Source: Victivallales bacterium (GTDB lineage Bacteria > Verrucomicrobiota > Lentisphaeria > Oligosphaerales > Oligosphaeraceae). From it: a stretch of DNA of 5,528 nt. The notes below the pieces were generated by a model that did not search any database, was not told the origin of the DNA, and saw nothing but the letters and a program-made list of their open reading frames with translations. Shown here piece by piece: positions 1 to 5,528 of this stretch. How positions within the stretch are numbered: position 1 is the first letter of the stretch; every line of letters starts with the position of its first letter. The stretch lies in the NCBI GenBank assembly GCA_017538465.1, contig JAFYIW010000283.1, positions 1-5,528 on the forward strand, in the 5' to 3' direction. The translations under genes and the position numbers were made by a program.

Positions 1-2
1 CC

Positions 3-1880
3 CACCCCTGCGAGGAGCTCGGGCTGCTCAAGATGGACTTCCTGGGCCTCAAGACGCTCACGCTCATCCAGGACGCACTTGACCTCATCGAACTCAACAC
101 CGGCAGGAAAATCATCGCCAACGATATTCCGATAGACGACAAGGCCACCTACGACCTGCTCAACGAGGGCAAGACCATCGCCGTCTTCCAGCTCGAGTCC
201 GGAGGCATGCAGGACCTCTGCAGAAAATGGCATCTTTCCCGCCTGGAGGACATCATCGCGCTCATCGCCATCTATCGCCCCGGACCGATGGAGTTCATCC
301 CGGAATTCCTCGGTCGCAAGGACGGGCGCATTCCGCTGGACTATGATGTGCCGGAAATGGAGTCCATCCTCTCCGAGACCTACGGCATCATGCTCTACCA
401 GGAGCAGATCATGCAGGTCGCCCAAAAAATCGCCGGATATACCCTGGGCGGCGCCGACATCCTCCGCCGCGCCATCGGCAAGAAGAAACTGGACGAGATG
501 GTCAAGCAGAAGGCCATCTTCATCGCCGGCTGCTCCGAACATGGCATCAGTGAAAGCATCAGCAACAGCATCTGGGAGAAGATCCTCAAGTTCGCCGGCT
601 ATGGCTTCAACAAGAGCCACTCCGCCGCCTACGGGCTTTTGACCTACCGCACGGCATGGCTCAAGACGAATTACCCCACCGAGTTCATGGCCGCCGTACT
701 CACCTCCGAAATGAACAACGCCGAGAAACTCTCCTTCTACCTCAAGGAGTGCCGCGAGATGGGCATCCGCATCCTCGCCCCGGCCGTCAATGTCTGCGGA
801 AAATTCTTTTCGGTGGACGGCAAGGACATCCGCTTCGGCCTGGCGGCCATCAAGAGCGTCGGCGAGGGCATTGTCCAGAACATCATGGACGCCCGGCAGC
901 AGGGCGGTCCCTTCAAGGATCTGCTGGACTTCTGCGAGCGCGTCGATGGCGTCAACGCCCGATTGCTCGATGCGCTGATTCTCTCTGGCGCGATGGACTC
1001 CTTCGGCAAAAAGCGCGCGCAGCTCCTTGCGGTGAAGGAGACCGCCATCGCCCAGGCCGCCGCCACCCGCAAGGACCGCTCCAGCGGCCAGCTCTCGCTC
1101 TTTGACTTGATGGGTTCGGACGACCAGGCCACCACCCTCCAATACCCCCAATTGGGCGAGCTTGAGCTTGCCGAAAAACTCAACCACGAGAAGGAGCTAC
1201 TGGGATTCTACCTCTCCGGACACCCCATTGATTCCGCCCGCGAAATCGTGACCACCTACCAGATTGACGACCTGGCCGACCTCCCGGAACTTGAGCCAGG
1301 CACCACCTTCCGGGCGGGCGCCTATCTGGCCAACGTCACCAAAAAAATCTCGAAGAAGAACATGAAGCCCTTTGCGATTCTGCAGCTGGAGAGCCGCGAA
1401 TCTTCGCTGGAGACCGCGCTTTTCAGCCGCGAATACGAGACGGCGCTGAAAGACTTCCCCGAGGCGCTGGAGCCCCACCGCGTCGTCTTCATCGAGGGTG
1501 AAGTCCAAGTTCCCGAAGACGAGGGTGATTCGCCGCGCATCAAACTCAACAAGATTGTCCCGGCGGAGAAAGCCCCTGAACTGTACTGTGGACAAATCAA
1601 TGTCTATATTCCGGAAGCGCGCGCCCTGCCGGAACGGCTGGACCAGTTCGCGGAGCTGTGCTCCAAGCATCACGGCCCCTCGCAGGTGCTCCTATGTCTG
1701 GAACGCGCCAACGGAGACCGGATCTTCCTGCGCAACCCCCTCCTCTCCGTCAAAACCTCGTCCAAATTCCTGGAGAAGACCCGTACGCTCTTCGGCGAAG
1801 ACTCGCTGCTGCTCAAAGGAAGCCGCGAGCGTCCCGCCGTGCGCCAGCGCGGCAATTACCGCGGCGTCAGCGAAGAATAA
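3..1880 (+). CDS. dnaE: DNA polymerase III alpha subunit, C-terminal half (5' partial)
   Basis: This is the catalytic subunit of the replicative DNA polymerase, which extends both strands at the fork. The frame is open from base 3, giving 625 visible residues; a full DnaE is usually about 1,100-1,200, so the PHP domain and the first two catalytic aspartates lie upstream. Seen: KMDFLGLKTLT at visible residues 10-20, whose Asp12 corresponds by motif to the third catalytic Asp (D555 in E. coli); YRPGPM (91-96); YQEQIMQVA (132-140); FAGYGFNKSHSAAY (197-210), typical of the fingers region; a helix-hairpin-helix around IRFGLAAIKSVGEGI (276-290); a clamp-binding motif QLSLF (363-367); LGFYLSGHPID (400-410); an OB-fold region (about 434-505); and a C-terminal domain ending in a short basic tail. 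The domain order and presence of the C-terminal domain fit DnaE rather than PolC. The reading frame is intact. The true start is outside the window; the ATG at 33 is internal. Confidence 0.97.
   Translation, partial: HPCEELGLLKMDFLGLKTLTLIQDALDLIELNTGRKIIANDIPIDDKATYDLLNEGKTIAVFQLESGGMQDLCRKWHLSRLEDIIALIAIYRPGPMEFIPEFLGRKDGRIPLDYDVPEMESILSETYGIMLYQEQIMQVAQKIAGYTLGGADILRRAIGKKKLDEMVKQKAIFIAGCSEHGISESISNSIWEKILKFAGYGFNKSHSAAYGLLTYRTAWLKTNYPTEFMAAVLTSEMNNAEKLSFYLKECREMGIRILAPAVNVCGKFFSVDGKDIRFGLAAIKSVGEGIVQNIMDARQQGGPFKDLLDFCERVDGVNARLLDALILSGAMDSFGKKRAQLLAVKETAIAQAAATRKDRSSGQLSLFDLMGSDDQATTLQYPQLGELELAEKLNHEKELLGFYLSGHPIDSAREIVTTYQIDDLADLPELEPGTTFRAGAYLANVTKKISKKNMKPFAILQLESRESSLETALFSREYETALKDFPEALEPHRVVFIEGEVQVPEDEGDSPRIKLNKIVPAEKAPELYCGQINVYIPEARALPERLDQFAELCSKHHGPSQVLLCLERANGDRIFLRNPLLSVKTSSKFLEKTRTLFGEDSLLLKGSRERPAVRQRGNYRGVSEE
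1089..1103 (+). other. Beta-clamp-binding motif QLSLF in DnaE
   Basis: The five codons encode Gln-Leu-Ser-Leu-Phe, matching the known bacterial sliding-clamp-binding consensus QL(S/D)LF. They lie between the helix-hairpin-helix region and the OB fold, where the internal clamp-binding motif of DnaE sits (QADMF in E. coli). This motif tethers the polymerase to the DnaN clamp for processive synthesis. The motif is seen directly; its role is inferred from the family. Confidence 0.8.
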
Positions 1881-1888
1881 TCCCCAAC

Positions 1889-1892
1889 GGAG
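1889..1892 (+). promoter_or_regulatory. Shine-Dalgarno GGAG for the small membrane protein
   Basis: GGAG ends five bases before the ATG at 1898, in the 17-base gap after the dnaE stop codon. It is the clearest ribosome-binding site in the window. It decides the start of the small gene in favour of 1898 over upstream in-frame starts that would overlap dnaE by up to 223 bases. Confidence 0.65.
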
Positions 1893-1897
1893 TCATC

Positions 1898-2269
1898 ATG
1901 GAAAACAAAAACGATTCTCTGCCCGTTGCACCGGAGGCCGAAGCCCCAAATGACCAGACGAATCCGCCGGACAAGGGCACTGTCCTGGCCACATCCGCTT
2001 CCGCGAATGCCTTGACTTCTCAGGAAAAGGATGAAAAAGTCCTTTCGCCTGAGGAGCAGGCGGCGCTGGAAGACGAGATGGACAAGCGCCGGGCCCTGAT
2101 GGATTACCTGAAGACCGATGTCCTCAACCGGCTGGAGGAAGAGCACGCCGAGACTCGGCTGGGCGCATTGATGCGCTCGAAGAATTTCTGGTATTGCGTC
2201 TTTGGGCTGATTTTCATTCTGTGGATGGGCGGCCTTATTCTCTGGGTTGCCCACGACCTGGCAAAATAG
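1898..2269 (+). CDS. Hypothetical tail-anchored small membrane protein
   Basis: I do not recognise this 123-residue protein. Residues 1-45 are polar, low-complexity and rich in Pro, Ala, Asn, Thr and Ser, so probably disordered. Residues 48-95 are highly charged (Glu, Asp, Lys, Arg) with regular Leu/Met and look helical, possibly a coiled coil. Residues 97-118 (FWYCVFGLIFILWMGGLILW and the next two residues) form one strong hydrophobic membrane segment, followed by the short tail HDLAK. There is no N-terminal signal peptide, so the likely topology is a tail anchor with most of the protein in the cytoplasm. The start at 1898 is supported by GGAG five bases upstream and by the dnaE stop 17 bases upstream; the frame also stays open further upstream inside dnaE, but that part is Arg/Pro-rich shadow sequence. 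The tight spacing suggests co-transcription with dnaE. A link to replication is possible but only by position. Confidence 0.8.
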   Translation: MENKNDSLPVAPEAEAPNDQTNPPDKGTVLATSASANALTSQEKDEKVLSPEEQAALEDEMDKRRALMDYLKTDVLNRLEEEHAETRLGALMRSKNFWYCVFGLIFILWMGGLILWVAHDLAK

Positions 2270-2299
2270 TCTAGAAGCTCTAGAAGCTTTAGAAGAAGC
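2270..2299 (+). repeat. Tandem 9-base repeat (TCTAGAAGC)
   Basis: Two perfect copies of TCTAGAAGC (2270-2278 and 2279-2287) are followed by a degenerate third copy, TTTAGAAGAAGC, with one substitution and an extra three bases. The array starts at the base right after the TAG stop of the small membrane protein gene and fills nearly all of the 35-base gap to the next start. Because TCTAGA is its own reverse complement, adjacent copies could fold into a hairpin with a 6-base-pair stem and a 3-base AGC loop. There is no T-run, so it does not look like a standard terminator. AGAAG within the third copy may act as a weak ribosome-binding site for the hydrolase gene. Confidence 0.85.
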
Positions 2300-2304
2300 A
2301 AATC

Positions 2305-3372
2305 ATGGCCAGCACAATAGCCCGTCTTCAACATGTCCTGGATTCGGCGATTGCCTCCGGGGCCGAGCTAGGCTGCCAATGTGCTTTCTGGAGCGAAGCC
2401 ACTGGTGAACTCTTCGCGACCGCAGGGTGGCTTGACCCCGCGCACCGCCGCCCCGTTTCTCCCGAGTCGCTTTTCCCCGTATTCTCCACGGGGAAAGCCG
2501 TGGCCACCACCGCGGCATTGCTTCTCGTTGACCGCGGCCTCATTTCTCTGGACACTCGTCTTGTGGAACTGTGGCCGGAGTTGACCGGGCAATTCCGCGA
2601 GACAATCCGTCTGCGCCATGTCCTGTCGCACACCACGGGGCTATTCTGCATGCCGCATGCGGACACCCCAGAGGAACTGGCCAACTGGCCATTGATGTGC
2701 TCCCGGCTGGCCGCCATGCGTCCTGCCTGGCGTCCCGGCACCCGCTCCAAATATCAGGCCTTCACCTACAGTTGGCTGCTGGGAGAGCCGCTTTGCCGCA
2801 TCACGGGGAAATCCTTCCGCGACAGCATCATCGATGCGGTGCTTGCCCCGCTCGGCATCCAGACGGAATGCCTTTTCGGAGTTCCCGCCCACGCGATGTG
2901 CCGCCTGGCCGAACTCCAGCGTGCGCCGGATTTGCTCCCGCCACTGCCGCCACGCCCGAGTTTCTGGAACCCCACCGAGAATCTCGTGGCACAGCCCGCC
3001 ATTCAAAAGGCGTGTCTCCCCGCCTTCAATGGAGTCGCCAGTGCGCGTGCCCTGCTTAAATTGGGCAAGGCGCTGCTGGACATGGCCCATCCGCTTGTCT
3101 CGACGAAACTGCTTCAGGACGCCACCACCCTCCATCGTCCCGCCGACCAGGAAATCCCCGCAATTCCCGGCTACTGGGAGTTTTTTGGTCTCGGCTATCT
3201 CCTCTATGGTGCGCCAGATGACCGCGGGGCAGTCTTCGGCCACGGCGGCTATGGCGGCAGCGAACTGCTGATTGACCAGCGAAATCGCGCCGTCTTCGCC
3301 TTCACCAAGAATCGCCTATCCGCCGACCAGACCACTCGCGAAACGCTGAAGACTGTGCTTTTCAAGCACTAA
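2305..3372 (+). CDS. Serine hydrolase, class C beta-lactamase / family VIII esterase fold
   Basis: A 355-residue protein of the beta-lactamase-related penicillin-binding fold, which includes class C beta-lactamases, DD-peptidases and family VIII carboxylesterases. The nucleophile motif SxxK is STGK at residues 61-64, in a PVFSTGKAV context. The second motif is Tyr150 in KYQAFTYSWLLG, where the usual YxN reads YQA; YxA variants in a similar context are known in esterase-like members. The third motif is GHGGYGGS (312-319), HGG in place of KTG. LRHVLSHTTGL (103-113) is also typical of the family. No signal peptide or membrane segment is visible, so it is probably cytoplasmic, which argues against a secreted antibiotic-resistance enzyme. 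Esterase or peptidase activity is more likely; the substrate cannot be told. The start ATG has only a weak AGAAG upstream, inside the tandem repeat. The 35-base gap from the preceding gene suggests one transcript. Confidence 0.9.
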   Translation: MASTIARLQHVLDSAIASGAELGCQCAFWSEATGELFATAGWLDPAHRRPVSPESLFPVFSTGKAVATTAALLLVDRGLISLDTRLVELWPELTGQFRETIRLRHVLSHTTGLFCMPHADTPEELANWPLMCSRLAAMRPAWRPGTRSKYQAFTYSWLLGEPLCRITGKSFRDSIIDAVLAPLGIQTECLFGVPAHAMCRLAELQRAPDLLPPLPPRPSFWNPTENLVAQPAIQKACLPAFNGVASARALLKLGKALLDMAHPLVSTKLLQDATTLHRPADQEIPAIPGYWEFFGLGYLLYGAPDDRGAVFGHGGYGGSELLIDQRNRAVFAFTKNRLSADQTTRETLKTVLFKH

Positions 3373-3471
3373 CTGGCCTGCTCCTCCAACCAATTCGCTT
3401 TTACCTATTATATTATGAATTAGGCCAAATGGCCGAGATATCAAATCATTCAAATTGACTTGCATACGATT
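3373..3471 (+). promoter_or_regulatory. AT-rich gap before rnr, possible promoter region
   Basis: This 99-base gap is the longest between genes here. It holds an AT-rich island at about 3399-3421 with overlapping -10-like hexamers (TATTAT at 3406 and 3411, TATATT at 3409), unlike the GC-rich surroundings. No good -35 box sits 16-18 bases upstream, so the promoter call is tentative. A small inverted repeat, GGCCAAATGGCC (3423-3434), has a stem of only 4-5 pairs and no T-run. No Shine-Dalgarno sequence precedes the rnr start. Confidence 0.3.
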
Positions 3472-5528
3472 ATGGCAAAAAAAGAAAAACATCCTATTGG
3501 GCTTCTGGGGACTCTCTCCGTCAATGAAAAGGGATTCGGCTTTGTCAAGCTAGAGGAGGGCTCGGTCTTCATCCCCCCCAGCATGCTGCATGGCGGCATT
3601 GCCGGCGATCAAGTCGAGGTGCAGATTGACCCGCAAAGTGACCCGGAGCGCCCGTCCGGCGCAATCACCCGCATTCTGGAACGGAAATTCGGCGCCATCG
3701 TGGGCTGCCTAGTGCCCTGGCACGGCGGCTGGGCGCTGCGGCCATTGCGCCGTGAGCTGCCCGCCCTGCTCCCGCTCACCCGCCAGTCCTGCGCACGGGC
3801 GTTCCCCGCGCCACGTGAAGGCCAGTGGGCCAAAGCCACTCTTCCCATCCCCGACGACGCGAATTTTGACAGTGGTCTCGGCATGGCGGAGCTCTGCGAT
3901 GTCATTGGGCAGACTGGCGAAGTCACAGCCGACCTGGATGCCATTGTCGAGGAGTTCCGCATTCCCGCGACCTACACGGAGACGGATGAGGAGGCCGCGC
4001 GAAAACTCAAGCCCGCCAAGGTCCGCCGACGGGACTACACGAAGCACACGGTCGTCACCATCGACCCAGTGGATGCCCGTGACTACGATGACGCGCTCTC
4101 CTGCGAACCCACCCAAATCCCTGGCGAAATCGTCGTCGGCGTGCACATCGCGGACGTGGCATGCTACGTCACCCCGAAATCCGCATTGGACCGCGAGGCG
4201 CGGAGACGCTGCTTCACCTCCTATCTGCCCGGACGTACCCTCCCAATGCTTCCGCGTGCCTTGGCCAATCAGCAATGCAGCCTCCAGGCGGGCGTGCCGC
4301 GTCTAGCGCACTCGGTGTTCATCCACTATAACGCCCACACCGGCGAAGTGCTTTCATGGGAGCGCTGCCACACCACAATCAATGTCACACAACGCCTTTG
4401 CTACGAACAGGTTCAGCAGTATCTTGACGGTCGTCCCTTTGAGGCTCAGCCTGGGGTGCTGGAACTGCTTGACCGCCTGAACAACGTTGCGCGCCTCCTG
4501 CGTCATCGCCGTCAGACCCAAGAGCAATTTTTGCCGATGGCGATGCCGGAAATCCGTGTCTTGTGCACTGAGAACCCTTCACAGATTCTGGGAGTGCAGA
4601 AAAGCGAGGACAATCCCTCCCACCAGCTCGTCGAGGAGTTCATGCTTTCCGCCAACGAGTGCATCGCCAACGAGCTTCTGAAACTCAAGCTGCCTGGCAT
4701 CTATCGTAACCATCAGGCCCCGGACGAGGACAAGATGGCGCAGTTCACGGAGACCGCGACGCTGATGATGGGAGAGAAGGTCAAGTCCCTGGGCACTCGC
4801 CGGGGCATTGTGCGTTTCCTCAAGCACGCCGAGAAGTCCCCGCTCAAGGATGTGCTGTACATGGCATTCCTGCGGCAACTTCCCCGTGCAGTCTATGAAT
4901 CCGAATGCCTCGGTCATTTTGGTCTGGGCAAGGAGCGCTACTGCCATTTCACCAGTCCGATTCGGCGCTATGCGGATTTGCTGGTGCACCAGCAGCTCCT
5001 GCTGCATGACAACCGCCGCTCGCCATATAACTTGGAGCAGGTCACCGCCATCGCCGACGACTGCACCAGCCACGAATACAACTGCGATCAGGCCGAATTC
5101 GCCGCCGAGGACCGCATGAAAATCCGTTACCTGGACCATCTGCGATGCCAGGACCCCTCCTTCACCGTCACAGGGGAGGTCTGCCGCACCAGCAAGCTAG
5201 GGGCGCAGCTCTATCTGCCTGAATATGGCCTGATGGCCTTTGTCAACGAGCCGCAACTGCCGAACTACTGGACGTTTGACCACCTGAAACTGGACTGGAC
5301 CAACCTGCGCAATGGCGACCGCCTTTTCGTCACCCAGAGCAGGCAGTTCAAAGTCGTGGTGGCCGACCCCATCCGCGGCGAGTTGCTGCTCACCCCTGGG
5401 ACGACCGAAACATCCCCGGTGGAACCTGCCGAGCCTCCGCTGCAGGACCGGGGGGACTGGAATGAGCTGGAGGTCTTTGACCCGCCCAGAAAAGCTGCTT
5501 CTGCCAGAAATTCTAGAAATTCTAGAGG
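3472..5528 (+). CDS. rnr: Ribonuclease R/II-family 3'-5' exoribonuclease (3' partial)
   Basis: This enzyme degrades RNA processively from the 3' end, releasing nucleoside monophosphates; RNase R can also digest structured RNA such as rRNA and mRNA fragments. There are 685 visible residues and the frame is still open at the window edge. Residues 8-52 (LLGTLSVNEKGFGFV onward) form the N-terminal RNase-B OB/cold-shock-like domain; 70-166 is a poorly conserved second OB region. The RNB catalytic domain spans about 190-510: TIDPVDARDYDDA (196-208) supplies Asp198, Asp204, Asp206 and Asp207, with the spacing of the four metal-binding Asp residues of E. coli RNase II, and TSPIRRYADLLVHQQLL (494-510) is the family signature. 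An S1-like domain follows at about 564-642, then an acidic Pro/Glu-rich linker and a basic Arg/Ser/Asn tail. It lacks the N-terminal helix-turn-helix of E. coli RNase R. The ATG at 3472 puts the OB domain right at the N terminus, but has no Shine-Dalgarno sequence. Confidence 0.95.
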   Translation, partial: MAKKEKHPIGLLGTLSVNEKGFGFVKLEEGSVFIPPSMLHGGIAGDQVEVQIDPQSDPERPSGAITRILERKFGAIVGCLVPWHGGWALRPLRRELPALLPLTRQSCARAFPAPREGQWAKATLPIPDDANFDSGLGMAELCDVIGQTGEVTADLDAIVEEFRIPATYTETDEEAARKLKPAKVRRRDYTKHTVVTIDPVDARDYDDALSCEPTQIPGEIVVGVHIADVACYVTPKSALDREARRRCFTSYLPGRTLPMLPRALANQQCSLQAGVPRLAHSVFIHYNAHTGEVLSWERCHTTINVTQRLCYEQVQQYLDGRPFEAQPGVLELLDRLNNVARLLRHRRQTQEQFLPMAMPEIRVLCTENPSQILGVQKSEDNPSHQLVEEFMLSANECIANELLKLKLPGIYRNHQAPDEDKMAQFTETATLMMGEKVKSLGTRRGIVRFLKHAEKSPLKDVLYMAFLRQLPRAVYESECLGHFGLGKERYCHFTSPIRRYADLLVHQQLLLHDNRRSPYNLEQVTAIADDCTSHEYNCDQAEFAAEDRMKIRYLDHLRCQDPSFTVTGEVCRTSKLGAQLYLPEYGLMAFVNEPQLPNYWTFDHLKLDWTNLRNGDRLFVTQSRQFKVVVADPIRGELLLTPGTTETSPVEPAEPPLQDRGDWNELEVFDPPRKAASARNSRNSR
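5506..5526 (+). repeat. In-frame tandem 9-base repeat (AGAAATTCT) in rnr tail
   Basis: Two perfect copies of AGAAATTCT (5506-5514 and 5515-5523) are followed by AGA, in frame with rnr and encoding Arg-Asn-Ser-Arg-Asn-Ser-Arg (residues 679-685). The same array read from another phase is TCTAGAAAT, matching 7 of 9 bases of the TCTAGAAGC unit at 2270. Two TCTAGA palindromes separated by AAT could form a 6-pair hairpin. The next bases (GG) break the unit, so the array seems to end or degenerate here, though the window edge prevents certainty. Confidence 0.75.

Noticed and set aside
1848..1863. Inverted repeat CGCGG-CAATTA-CCGCG near the dnaE end as a possible terminator
   Set aside because: It lies within the coding sequence, has only five pairs and is not followed by a T-run.
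1658..1897. Upstream in-frame extension of the small gene, overlapping dnaE
   Set aside because: The extension is Arg/Pro/Ala-rich sequence typical of a shifted frame of a GC-rich gene, it overlaps well-supported dnaE, and the clear GGAG sits just before the ATG at 1898.
2641..3243. 200-residue open frame on the - strand
   Set aside because: It lies entirely inside the hydrolase gene, whose catalytic motifs are intact; the antisense frame shows no recognisable domain and is explained by GC-rich codon structure.
3423..3434. GGCCAAATGGCC hairpin as terminator of the hydrolase gene
   Set aside because: The stem is only 4-5 pairs with a tiny loop and no T-run follows.
3455..3460. TTGACT as a -35 box for rnr
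   Set aside because: A -10 box at normal spacing would fall inside the rnr coding region, where the sequence is an A-run with no TATAAT-like hexamer.
3460..3462. TTG as an alternative rnr start
   Set aside because: It has no ribosome-binding site and adds only four residues ahead of a good ATG.
3709..4275. 188-residue open frame on the - strand
   Set aside because: It is antisense to the RNase R catalytic domain, with no family motif; treated as a shadow frame. The same applies to 4579-5139 on the - strand and to 3752-4306 on the + strand.

Overview
The window is an ordinary, tightly packed stretch of a GC-rich bacterial chromosome. All four recognisable protein genes lie on the + strand. 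I see no RNA genes, CRISPR array, insertion sequence, integrase or phage gene, and no non-coding stretch longer than about 100 bases.

Layout: (1) positions 3-1880 hold the C-terminal half of a DnaE-type DNA polymerase III alpha subunit, whose start lies upstream of the window. (2) After a 17-base gap, 1898-2269 encodes a 123-residue protein of unknown function with a single C-terminal membrane segment. (3) After a 35-base gap filled by a tandem repeat of a 9-base unit, 2305-3372 encodes a cytoplasmic serine hydrolase of the class C beta-lactamase / family VIII esterase fold. (4) After a 99-base, partly AT-rich gap, 3472 to the window end encodes most of a ribonuclease R/II-family exoribonuclease, running off the 3' edge.

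The short gaps and shared strand suggest that dnaE, the small membrane protein and the hydrolase are co-transcribed. rnr follows the longest gap and may have its own promoter. Replication (dnaE) and RNA turnover (rnr) are housekeeping functions. The two middle genes look accessory, and nothing in the sequence ties all four into one pathway.

The most unusual signal is a pair of short tandem arrays of 9-base units sharing the core TCTAGAA. One lies directly after the stop codon of the small gene (TCTAGAAGC units). The other lies in frame inside the C-terminal tail of rnr (AGAAATTCT units, encoding Arg-Asn-Ser repeats). Finding the same kind of unit at two gene 3' ends within 3.3 kb suggests a genome-wide repeat family.

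Taxonomy: GC-rich codons, weak Shine-Dalgarno signals on two of the three visible starts and divergent but intact housekeeping proteins would fit the Verrucomicrobiota/Lentisphaerota/Planctomycetota group. This is a low-confidence guess, and no marker gene here settles it. I found no convincing new multi-gene system.
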